A stretch of DNA of 64,000 nt, from contig JAFFSR010000220.1 of the NCBI GenBank assembly GCA_017163975.1, positions 15,580,001 to 15,644,000 on the forward strand. Direction: 5' to 3'. Positions 13,122-24,146 of this stretch are shown in pieces. The stretch is from Anastatus disparis. Its lineage: Eukaryota > Arthropoda > Insecta > Hymenoptera > Eupelmidae. Under the pieces are notes generated by a model. It ran no database searches and had not been told where the DNA came from. It was given only the letters and a program-made list of their open reading frames with translations. Within the stretch, counting starts at the first letter, position 1. Every line of letters starts with the position of its first letter. Made by a program: the position numbers and the translations under genes.

Positions 13122-15140
13122 TTATTTCAATTTATACATACAATGAGAGACAATGATTACGTTTGAGTAATTATGTTTAATTGTTAATTATAAACTTTGT
13201 AAGAATATTACTCATGAGCGTTTATTTTTAAGATGATGTTTAATTATTGTACATGTGGAATTAAAAAAAAAGATTACCCAGAAACGCCGCTTTGAATTAA
13301 CGGCCTGAGGCAAATATTGGCACCGCGACCGTACAAACAAGCTTACATACGAAAGATACGACCAATAAATATCGTCAACCTCACAATTGCCACCGCGTCA
13401 CTCCTTATACCTACCTTTTTACTACTTACATACCGCTAAAAATGTATAGTAGTTATTATTTGAAAAATTAAATTTAATTCCTTACGTCTTTCTTCTAGCT
13501 TCAAAAAAATTAAAAAAAAAAACTAATTGGTTGTTTTTTTCAAAATTAATGTTTCTATTGACGCGTTTTTGATTTCAAAGTGTTTTTTTCCAAAAATTTT
13601 TAAGAAATTTTTTTTAAATATATCTTTTATTAAATTTTCGTTGAATACTGGTAACGTATTGCCTTTTATAGTTCGGTCCTTATATCATTTAAATTTACGA
13701 TCCGACCAGTTGGGAACAACTGAACCGGGCACCAGTACCGTACCAAATCCAGTCCGGATGCCTTCTTCCATGGGTATTTGTTATCGTTATCAAAATTAAT
13801 ACTTATACAAACTAAATAAACTCTAGTGAAAATTCACTCTATTGTTGGAGTGATAGTAAAAAATTTTTTTTAAGTAAAATGAAAATTTTTGCCTTCAATT
13901 TAAAATTAGAGAAAGTTTTCACTTTAATTTATTTATCTTCCTTGAAGGTGAGCCTAAAATTCTCTGGTTCGGAAAGAAAATTTGGTTAGCTTTCATTTTA
14001 ATTATTTATCTTACATTTTACAACAAATATTGTAACAATATCGGTAACTTAATTAATATCAATTAACTTACTCAAACTTCATAATTAAAGCTAATAAATC
14101 AATTTTTTTTCATTAAAAGCTCATTTTATTAAGAGTAACTTTCTTTTCTTAGGTAACGAGAAGAATAAAAATTAGGAAACTCGCAGAAGCTTCGAGAATG
14201 GCAAACAAAAGTATAGCCAAGGGCTTGAACTTCAAAACTTTATTAAGATCTTTTATTGCGATTCCACGTTAAATTTACTTCTTGCCTCCCGTCAAACAAT
14301 AACCGGCTTTGTTGTACATTTCTTTAGCTTTTGAAAAATTCATTATTTGAAGAAACAAATAAAAAAAAAATCAGAACAAATAAATTACTAATATTTTTTG
14401 CTAAATGATAAATAAATTAATTTGGTAGAATTGTTTAATATTTTATTAAAACACTTATTAGATTAGTACATAGTGAATTCTATAGCTATAATTTTTAAAT
14501 ATTAAAAAAATTTTTTAAATAACTTAAAATTTATTTATTTTTATTATTTATTAAATTTTAATTTTATATCTGATTGTTATAAATTTCTAAAATATCAGAA
14601 TTATTATGTTCATAGATGAAACTGGAATAAACATTGAATTTGTACGAAATTTCGATATTTTCTAATTCTAATAATTTCATATTGCTTTCAAGAATTTGCA
14701 GACTGAAATCTAATTAAAAAGTTCTTTCATTTTAGATCAAATGATGCACGCTTTCCATTTTCATAAAATAATTTTAACACGATATCATCGATTAAACAGT
14801 GTTCTATTAGATCAATGATACTTTTCCAAACTGTTTAAAATTAAAAATAGAAAACTTATTTCACCTTTTACAGTCTCTGATAATACTAAAAATACAATTG
14901 TATAAAAATTTTTTTATTAATATATAATTGCAAAAACAGCGGAATTTTTAATTTAATGAGTTATGTTGTTACAAAACGCTTATTGGGTATGAATTTTCAA
15001 TTATTTTAATAAATATTTTTAAACTTACTTTACATGTATACGCAAAAAAATACTCAATAATACATCAACTTTATAAAACTACCCTCCGATCATAACATTG
15101 AAGAAAAAGTATATTTATTTCCAATATAAAAAAAAGCAAG
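13122..15140. other. Leader-like islet followed by A/T-rich DNA
   Basis: A moderately G+C-rich patch at 13270-13430 could be transcribed leader or regulatory sequence of the promoter at 13.0 kb. A second G+C-richer patch at about 13690-13780 falls in the last third of an open frame whose only start is TTG, so I do not call it coding. The rest, to 15140, is plain A/T-rich DNA without repeats or genes that I can support. Confidence 0.4.
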
Positions 15141-16840
15141 AAGCGTGTACAGCAAGCTCGCCTACAAAAAAGCCTCTTACAGATAAATAAAAAAGAAAAA
15201 AGAAAGAAAGCGGAAGAAAATTCAAAGCCTAAAACCCTAGGTCGATACGTCTCTTTTACTTGTGATTCCTCTCACGCTCGCTGCACACTAGATAAGATGC
15301 AATAGAAAGAAAACTCTTGCGGGGGATGCTTATAAAGAAAGAAGCAGAAAAAAAAGAAAAGTACCTCCTTATATACATGTTGTAAAAAAAAAGAAGTACA
15401 GAAGATGCCTATATAAAAGAGAAAGTTATATAGAAATGAGAGGCTAAAGGCATCTGGTTAGATACCTAACTCTTTTTCTCTTTATAGCTAGAAATAGATT
15501 TTTTTTTCAAGGGCGCGACAAAGATGAGAGTCAAAGATATACATACGAGTACATACGAGCGCCGGCGCTATTCACTTTCGGTTATAACGTCAGCCGAGCT
15601 AAAAAGCTTGGGAAGAAAATGTATATGTGCTTAAAGTATATGTGACGTTATATACGTTGAAGCTCTTATTCCTCTTATTCTTTAGCCTTTTTGGACGAGA
15701 TGCTGCGCCTTTTGAGATATGATGTTCATTGCCGAGGGACTTGCGAGAGATAGGGTTAGTTAAGGTTGGGTTTGATCAAGGTACTTTCATCAGTGATTTA
15801 GTTTTTAGATTGTGGATTTTATTAGCTTTATAACAAAGAGTTAAAAATTATGTTTGATATTAAATTTATTGCAAAATTAATAACAAAATTTTAATTTAAT
15901 AAAGTTCTTTATGAATAATTGATCGATTGATTGTACGCAAAATTTTTCTTGAATTATTAATAAATTAATTCTTTAATTGATTTTTTATCATCGTTACAAA
16001 TTAAATGGATTAATTTCCATAAATTTATATAATTTATAAAAATTTTATAAGAAATTTTGCGATTTCAAAGCCTTTGATTTAAAAAAATCTGAATTTCAAA
16101 TACATTGTACATACCGAGGTTAACAAGGTTCAATTTACAGTGTCAACTTTATTTAGTTTTTCTTTTTGCAGTAAAGCTGGTACACGCTTTATCTTTCTAA
16201 AACGATTAAGCTTGCTTGAACAATCTTTTATGCTTAAACTAAAGGTCTAGACGTGGTATTAAAAAAAAGGAGTTTAATATTTGTTTAAAAAAATTTCATT
16301 GTAAGAAAATGAAAAAAATTTTTTTAATGAGGAACAGATAGAACTATTGTTAGGCTTGTATTATATTTATTTGCAAAAATTGTAAATATTAATACTTCTT
16401 AAGTGAAATGAATATAATTTTTAGAGACCATCTTTTTTTAAAAAAACATCAAACTTAAATTTATTATGTTTATATGTATATATGAAAATTTCATTTGTGG
16501 CTAAATGAAATGTATTTAATGTGAAAATGAAATTTAGGCATTATAAGAAGACATTTATTTACAGTATCTGATTAATCGATAAGCTAATAATTATTAACTG
16601 TCTCCGCTGATATTCATATCAAAATCATAGTAACTGGGAGCAATTTACACGAGTCGAAAAAAAATTTTATAATAAAAGGATTTAGACTATCGATAAAAAT
16701 ATCTTAAATGAACAACCTTAACAATTTTGAAAAGCCCACTTCTGCTACTTTTTACACACGCAATGTATAATCCATTCTGTAAAATTCTTCCTATGCGTAT
16801 ACATATATATTTCGCGTACAATACTCCTTGAACGTATTCA
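15141..16840. other. Islet with inverted TGACGTTATA words, then A/T-rich DNA
   Basis: Purine-rich to mixed sequence covers 15150-15780. It includes a perfect 10-bp inverted pair, TATAACGTCA at 15583-15592 and TGACGTTATA at 15643-15652. The TGACG core resembles a bZIP/CRE half-site. From 15790 to 16840 the sequence is plain and A/T-rich with no gene visible. Confidence 0.4.
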
Positions 16841-17200
16841 TTCTAAGTGTACATGAAGGGGAGAGAGAAAAAAAAAAAAAGAAAAGAAAGAAAAAAAGAG
16901 CGCGTGCGAAGTGCAACGGTCGCTAAAGAAAAAGAAGATAAAAAAAGAAAATCGATATATATATATATACACGCGCGCGTCGAAGAGTCGCGCTTGTATT
17001 ATAAGAGAAGTGTGGAGAGCACGTGGTTTGAATGTCAAAAAAAAAAAATAAGCAAAAAGAAAAGCAAGGGAGTGTAAGACAAGGTATAACGTATAAAAGT
17101 TCTTTTTTTTTTTTTGTTTTCGCACACGTAGACGTGACTACTGCAGCTTTTTTTTCTCAATGAGGTACACGCAGGCGTGGCATATGACTTTTTTTTCTTT
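16841..17200. repeat. Purine-rich low-complexity tract
   Basis: A/G-rich runs are interrupted by a (TA)n run near 16955-16970 and CG-rich words. Frames on both strands here translate to Lys/Arg/Glu or Phe/Ser runs, which reflects the composition and not a protein. The tract is one of several purine or pyrimidine tracts in the window. Confidence 0.5.
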
Positions 17201-20200
17201 ACTTTTTTTTTGAGGAGATTGTTTGATGGTTATTAAAGGTGAATTAATTACTGAAACCAAAGAAAAGTACTTTTTATTTTTAAATTATTTATGGTCACAT
17301 TTATATTGCTCTGACATAAAAAAGTTTTTCAAAAGTAGATTATTAGTTCCTCAAACGGAAATGTAATTTTATTGAACGTTGAATTCATATATAATAAAAT
17401 ATATACAAAGATCTTTGATCTCATGGTAAATAAAATTAAAATATCTAATATACCAATTTATAAGAATTCTTTTACAAAGAGATAACATTTTCAAATCAAA
17501 ATTATGTACGGACATAAAAAAGAGAAAATTAGAATATGAAAATAACTTAATTAGGAGTAAAGATGAACTTCATTTGTAAATTATATAAGATTTCTCTGAT
17601 TTGAAAAAGAAATTCGTTTTACATATAAATTCCTATAGAATTTTTATGTGGTTTGTGCATTGAGTCGCTCCTTTATGTATAACAAGAGGAAAATTTCTTC
17701 TCAAAATTACAAAGAAGTGAACGGTAAATTTTTTCTTTTTATTTTTTGATACACGATGTATAATTGAGATTAATCGTGATATTTTCGTACTAATAATGAC
17801 CGATTACACAGAAAAATTTCTATTGATACTAGTGAAATTCTTTGCTTTCATTGCTAAATAAAAAACATTTTGTAATTAATCAGGACTTTAATAGAGTGCA
17901 TAATGAGAATATGATTTTCGTAAATTCAATTCCCAAATAAAAATTGAGTACAAAAAATATTTTTTTAAATAAATTATTTCATTTATTTTTATGAAAAGCT
18001 ACAAAAATTTTCAATAGCTTAAAAAATATTAGATTAACTTGCAATAAATTTTATCAAACGTGTCATTACTTAAGTACATTTATAATTACATTGAAAAAGA
18101 TTTAAATAAATAATTATATACCATATATATATATTTACACGCACGATGATTTTAATAATGAATTAATATAATAACATAAGAAAGAATCATGTTAAATTAA
18201 TAACGAGACCGCGTGCATATCAGTATTGTATTACACGTTAAATGTGAAAAAAGAAAAAAGAAAATTTTATACGAAGTAACAGAAGTTTTTTTTTAGATTA
18301 AGCATTTACTATATATCGTGTATACACTCTCTACAAAAGAGAAAGTTGGGCAACGATCTTCAAATAGGACAATGTCTTTTTGAACATAAGTGTTTCCGCA
18401 ATAAAATGATTATTTTATAAATTAACGTTTTAAGTAGCGCTGCTCAGCTTTGAAAATTTAAATAAAAGCAAACTATTAGAATGTTTAGGAATACTTTTTA
18501 TGCGTTTATTAATTTCTTTCAATTTTCAACCTTTTCTTCCTAATTTTAATATACTGAAGAATGTTTTATTATTTATTTGATACAAAATTATTTTTAATAA
18601 AAATTAAAACTGTTACAGTTATTTATTAAAAAAATAATTTTTGTTATCTATTACACGTTTTTGCTTTTTTATGCACTTTTAATCTTCTAAATTTAATTGT
18701 ATTAATTGCAATCAAGTCATTCAAATTTCACAATATTTAATAGTTTAAGTATCTTGAAGTAATTGTAAATTTTAGAATATTCAAATACAAAATGTTGACG
18801 TACTTTTACATAAAATCGATATGATGCAGCATTGTTCTAACACACGAACCACATGTAATTTAGAAATATCTATAAAAATTTTTTTATGAGTTTTATAATT
18901 AAAAATTTCTCAAAGCATAATGCTTTGAAAATTTAATAAAATACATTTTTCACTACGATATTTATTACTGCAACCATAAACTCAAACAACTATTTAATTT
19001 TTTTATAAATTACTGCGACTAATTAACAATAACGAGCTTACATAAAAGAAACAACAAAGTTTTAACATAACGTGAATATTCGAAAAGAAAAATAAAATAA
19101 AAGAAAAGAAAAAAGAACTTCACTTCATTGCACTTTATTAAAAGGCCTTTTAAAAAGGAAGCCATTGAAATCTTCCAATTATAACCAGATTATCCGACAT
19201 ACAGACTGCACTCTCTCTTCTTTACTGGTCATTTAAAAGTATTGCCAATATACGTATGGCATATAATTTTTCGACCTCTTTTTTTTTTATTCTTCCTTTG
19301 CCTACTTCTCTTTTTTTACAATTATACTTACTTCTATGTCTTTTGAAAATAGGATTTATTGTTTATTCTATTTTTTTTACAGTTACGTATATAAAATTTG
19401 ATTGATGAAATTGGAGGTACTTATTATAAATCAACTAATGTGCTTTTCGTGTTATTTGAAAAAGTGAAAATTACTTTAGAGTTATTTTTTCTTTTTAATA
19501 TTTTAACTATACATCACTTTTTTTATTAATTTAGTAATGAAATGAGGATAAGATGGCTGGACTGAATAACCGTTTGGTTTTAGAAAATATCAATGGGTCC
19601 CCATAAAATAAAAATTTTTTTGAAGAGTATTCAAAATTTAAAAGCTTGTACGAGAAATAAATTTTTTTTTATTAAGACTCGGAATTACTTCTACCGTATT
19701 AAGTTGTTCAAATATTTAAATCAGATTAGAACGCTCTCCTTATTCGTTATTTAAATAAATTATTAAAATTAGAAAATTCAATTTATCAAGTATGTGTGAT
19801 CGGGTATGCTTGAATATTTTTTACATAAAAATCACATATTTACCGCGGTATTATATCTTATTTAGGATCTTTCTCTCGCTCAATTCTTTTATGATTAAAT
19901 TACTCACTACTCTCTAAATTCCTCAGAGTAATATATTATCCTCGAAGTAAAAGTAGAGCCGTGTAATTAGAGTAAAACTTCACGTAAAATTATAATAAAT
20001 TTTTTAGTTTTTAATGTCTGTATATCAAAATACCAAAATATTCAGATTATAATCAACCATTCACGTTTTCTATAAAGTAAAAATAGTAATTAAAGTTTTA
20101 TTCTATTCAAAATCATTATTGTAAAATTAAAAGAATGGATATTCTAATGCACTGTTTGATATCCTCAAACCAAAACTAAAAATTTTATGATATAGCATTC

Positions 20201-20573
20201 TTAAATATTGTGTATTTTTTAGAGTTAAAGCATAAGAAAATATGTCATTCATATATGCGATAAATGAACTCTTGCTAACCATTAATAACTAAATATTGAA
20301 AATTAGTAAGTCAGCAAATAATTATTAAGAAGTATGATAATTCATATTTTAAGTAACAGAAAGAACTTTTTAAAAGATAATAATTGATTATAAAAGATAT
20401 ACTTTTTAAACATCCAGTATACATTATTTAAAAAATGAATTTTATAAAGCACAAGAAAGTATAAAAAAAAACACTGAATTTTATAATAATAATTTTTAGT
20501 ACTTTGGTCTTATCATGTTATGTTTAAAATTATAAAAATAAAACAAACATTTATTTTGACTGAATTTTTTATA
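17201..20573. other. A/T-rich non-coding DNA
   Basis: I see nothing that qualifies as a gene, mobile element or regulatory module. A small mixed patch occurs at 19130-19330. Remaining frames are short and compositionally biased. Confidence 0.5.
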
Positions 20574-20773
20574 ATTTTTTATTTTATTTAACGTCGCTGT
20601 ATTTACGCTATCATTACGATGCTTATTAGCGACGGAGGTTTCTCAGTGTGTTTGTGAACAAAGCATATGTAACATACAGTGATGCTTTTATTAATCAGGT
20701 GAGAGCGGGATTCGAACTCGGATCCTCGAGATTACAAATCCATCGTTCTACCGATTGAGCCACTGACAACCTC
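20574..20773 (-). mobile_element. tRNA-headed SINE, copy 1
   Basis: On the minus strand the element begins GAGGTTGTCAGTGG. It carries an RNA polymerase III A box (TGGCTCAATCGG) and an intact B box (GAGTTCGAATCC), then a tRNA-unrelated body, and ends in GTTAAATAAA plus an A-rich tail (T-rich on the plus strand). Family members share the whole length, so this is a dispersed retroposed element and not a tRNA gene. The 3' hairpin arms (CGTCGCT at 20592-20598 and AGCGACG at 20628-20634) are intact. SINEs depend on a LINE reverse transcriptase in trans. No LINE is visible in the window. Confidence 0.9.
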
Positions 20774-21683
20774 TCTGGTAGATCATCTAAAACAGTGATA
20801 AAATAACCATACTATTCTTGAGTATATTTAATTATACTTTGAAATATTGAAGCAGTGCTTGTTTGATTTTGATAGCAATGCAAGAAGTCAGTTAGTTGTA
20901 AATAAATTTTTATACAATTATTAGTATATAAAAGAATTTATTTTATTATCTTAATTTAAAATTAATGTATTATTTATAAATTTTTAATATTTTTATTAAC
21001 AACGATGCAATATACAGTTTATAATTGTTTATTATTAATAAGCTGGTAAAAATTTGATCCTGTTTTTCAAAAAATTAAAAAATTTTTTCTACATTTACTC
21101 CCAAAGAAATAAAGATTTAAAATTCACTAAAATTCTGCAAATTCTGACAGTTTTCTTATACCATAAGTTTAAATAATTATAATTCATATCTTCTGAAAGA
21201 AAAAAATAAGTCAATCCTATCATTAATTCTTTTGTTTAAAAATCGACAATACTTCTATCAAAGACTCGAGTATAACTTTATATATTGTACATCGGAGAAA
21301 ATAAGAATAAAAATAAGAGAGAATGCGCACGTCAGCATCAGTACATAAAGCGTCTGCTTCGCGTCTCTTTTAGGTGCGTTGAACTTCGGGTAACAACATA
21401 TATAACGCCTTGGGATGTTAGGCTCTCTTTCTCTTTTCTCTCATCGCGCGTTATATGTATATACATATATATTCCGGTATTGATTTCAACGGCTGCGCTT
21501 CTCTCGCGCACACACATACATGCACACATACACCTGTATATAATGTATTATATAGAGAGGAGACTTGCAAGTATATGTATAAAGGTATACAAGAGAGAAA
21601 GAGACGTTCTTATACGCCACGTGCACAAGTTTTATACTGTACTCTATTATGTAATGCACTGCAGGTACGGATGTACTTTAGCA

Positions 21684-21733
<50 letters not shown>

Positions 21734-22140
21734 GGGTGAGTGAATTGGAAAGTTTTTTGGGTATTGGATTTTATATTAGGATATGAGATTTGTGAAGGAG
21801 GTGTTACAGCGAGAAAAAAAGTTAAATTTGGATTGTACTTTTATTTGGTTGAAAATAAATTTTTATAATCAAGACTTCGTAAATAGAGTTTTGGATATTT
21901 GTTTCTTAGTGTAATCTTGTTAATAAATTAATATTATAATATTATATTTATTTTTAATTTGTCGTTTTACTGACTTTTTTGTAAAATTTATGAAATATTT
22001 GTAAAAATGAAAAGAAGTAGTAATTAATTTATTTAATTAAAATGTTTGCTAGAATTAACTAAAATTTTTTAAAAATCGTAGTCTTAATGTAGGGTTCTTA
22101 GATAGAAAAAAAATTTTTATTTTATTTTAATTGTCATTTT
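20774..22140. other. Non-coding DNA with islet and (TA)n repeat
   Basis: A/T-rich sequence surrounds a mixed-composition islet at 21280-21660. That islet ends in a long TA repeat. The 152-residue plus-strand frame across it starts with TTG and ends in repeat-encoded Tyr/Ile, so it is rejected as a gene. Confidence 0.5.
21686..21733. repeat. (TA)n microsatellite
   Basis: About 48 bases of TA dinucleotide with a single C interruption at 21721. It is the longest dinucleotide run in the window. Confidence 0.95.
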
Positions 22141-22311
22141 CCCTGGTAGAAAATTAACCATATTTTGGTCATAATTACTGAGCTAAGCATGTTAAAATGA
22201 AACTTATCTAGAAATTCTGTTTAAAGTATTTTCAGAATTTCTAGATAAGTGTGATTTTAACATGCTAAGCTCTGGATTTATGACCAAAAAATGGTTAATT
22301 TTCTACCAGGG
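22141..22311. mobile_element. Fold-back MITE, CCCTGG termini
   Basis: This 171-bp element consists almost entirely of two 79-nt inverted arms (22141-22219 and 22233-22311) around a 13-nt loop. I count 7 mismatches between the arms. The termini read CCCTGGTAGAAA. The bases just outside are also roughly inverted (TCATTTT on the left, TTAAAATGA on the right), so a direct target-site duplication cannot be read with confidence. It has no coding capacity. A relative with the same termini lies at 23992-24146. The size and structure fit a non-autonomous DNA transposon. The superfamily is not assigned. Confidence 0.8.
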
Positions 22312-23991
22312 TTAAAATGAAACATATACATATTAAAGAAATGAATAAAGAAATGAATAGGTTGTTTTTTTTTTCTTGGATTTTATCATTAAAAATTATT
22401 TTTTAATTTTTAAATGAAGAATTTCTGAACAAACATTTTTTTAATTTTATATACTTTATTTTTTAGAGTTACTTTAGAGTTGAGTGAAGTAAAGTAATCA
22501 AATATTGAAAATAATATTATTAAAAATAATATTAAATTTTATAAGCTCAACAAAATTTATTAAGTTTGATAATTGAAGTGAAGATATGCATATTAAATAT
22601 GCAATTCACTATTTTAGTAAGCTAGCACTTTTTGATTAAATTTCATGAACGAGAAACTTTAAAATTGAGTTAAATTTAATTAATTTAATCAGTTAATATA
22701 TAGCTTTTTGAAATGCTTAATTTTTGACACATAGCAAAGACATAAATTTTAGAATATTATAAGTCGTCGATCATGGTGAAAATTAGTATACTTACAATAA
22801 TAATTGCATTAAATTGGTATATTAATATATTTATTTATTTCAAATTTGATGAGCCTTTTTTATTATTTAAGTTTATGTTATTATCAATTTGGTAAAAATC
22901 TGAATTATAGCGAAGCTGATCGCTTTAAATTCACTTTCAGTTTTTATATATTTTTTTTCAAAAGTTTCTTTTTTTAAACAATTTGATTATTATTAATATG
23001 ACATTTTCAAATGAGTGATACGAAGAGTACTAAAAAGACATCATCTTGATAAATAAAATTTTCAAAATTATTGTTATGCTCCATTTTTTTGTTGAGGCGG
23101 CTAACATGATAAAAATTGAAATCTGAGCTAAATTCTAATTTTTTTTTTGTAAAAAAAAAATCATAATAATTCAACTTCTGTATTATACCTTTTGTTCATG
23201 TGAAATCAGGATAAATAAACATAATCAACAATTGTATTCTTTCTAAATAATATAAATTAAATTTTTTTAAAATCTTTAAGACAATCATATCACGTACACT
23301 TTTCGAAATTTATCCTTTCCCTTTCAACAATATTTTCTATAAGTATCTTATATAAAATCAATTAAATTCTTGTCTCGCAAACAAAACGCGCTAATTTCAC
23401 TTTCATCGTCGTGTATGTCCCCTTAAAAAGTAGCGTTCGTCGCAACTATGGCGCCAATATGACTAATTCATACGATAACCATGTGCTCATATAATTCTTT
23501 TTCTGTTTCTTTTTTGTTTTTATTTTAAGGAAATTGATGAGAGTATCGAGTTTGTTGAAAAAGGAATCGGGGGGGTCTTACGCAAGGTTACAATGGTACT
23601 AAAGGGGTGTCCTTATTTGGGTCGTGATTCAAGGTCGTCAAGCGGATACGAGGCCATTGGAATAAGACGCGCATACCTTGCGGTTCTTTTGCTTTTTTTT
23701 TGCACATTGTCTTAGTGTTTAATATATGGAGGGCGCGGGTTGTTGTTTATGTTAGAAATTGAAATTGGATTGTTTTGTCGGTTGATGTGGGTGAAGTTTG
23801 ATTTGCTAATAGATTTTTATTTGATACATTTTTTAATGGAAGTTTTTTTTCTTTATTTAATATAACCAATAGCAAAAAAATAAATATCTAAAAGTTAATC
23901 TTTTAGCGTGGAAAAAAAATTTAAATTAATAAGAATTATAACTTCATTAATTATTACCTACATAATATATTTCAATTAAATTTATTTAGAT
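22312..23991. other. A/T-rich DNA with one GC-richer islet
   Basis: The notable part is an islet at about 23390-23740 with a TGGCGCCA palindrome near 23450, G-runs near 23570 and several CpGs. It looks regulatory rather than coding, since no long frame crosses it. The rest is A/T-rich and featureless. Confidence 0.4.
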
Positions 23992-24146
23992 CCCTGGTAG
24001 AAATGTGAACATGAAAAATGGTGTACATAAAAATTTAAGATTATTATTAATAATGCCAAAGAAATGGCAATAAAATGTTAAAAAAAGCGTTTCTATTTCT
24101 ACTGGTCATAAAATGGTTTAAAAAAAGGTTTCAATTTCCACCAGGG
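23992..24146. mobile_element. MITE related to the 22.1 kb element
   Basis: The left end is CCCTGGTAGAAAT and the right end, inverted, is CCCTGGTGGAAAT. They enclose 155 bp of A/T-rich, non-coding sequence with only partial internal inverted symmetry. The shared termini place it in the same family as the fold-back element 1.7 kb upstream. No clear target-site duplication is visible. Confidence 0.6.

Noticed and set aside
13527..13799. Frame with a Pro/Thr/Ser-rich end over a GC-richer patch
   Set aside because: It starts with TTG, most of it is Phe/Ile/Lys-rich, and no splice acceptor isolates the better-looking last third.
16847..17125. Overlapping frames on both strands
   Set aside because: They are artefacts of a purine-rich tract giving Lys/Arg/Glu on one strand and Phe/Ser/Leu on the other.
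20700..20773. Possible functional tRNA genes (seven tRNA-like stretches in the window, this one as example)
   Set aside because: Each stretch is the head of a longer shared repeat. The anticodon arm and T stem do not form a good cloverleaf, and no proper acceptor stem closes it.
21285..21743. 152-residue frame, the longest in the window
   Set aside because: It starts with TTG and ends in a (TA)n microsatellite encoding Tyr/Ile. No domain is visible.
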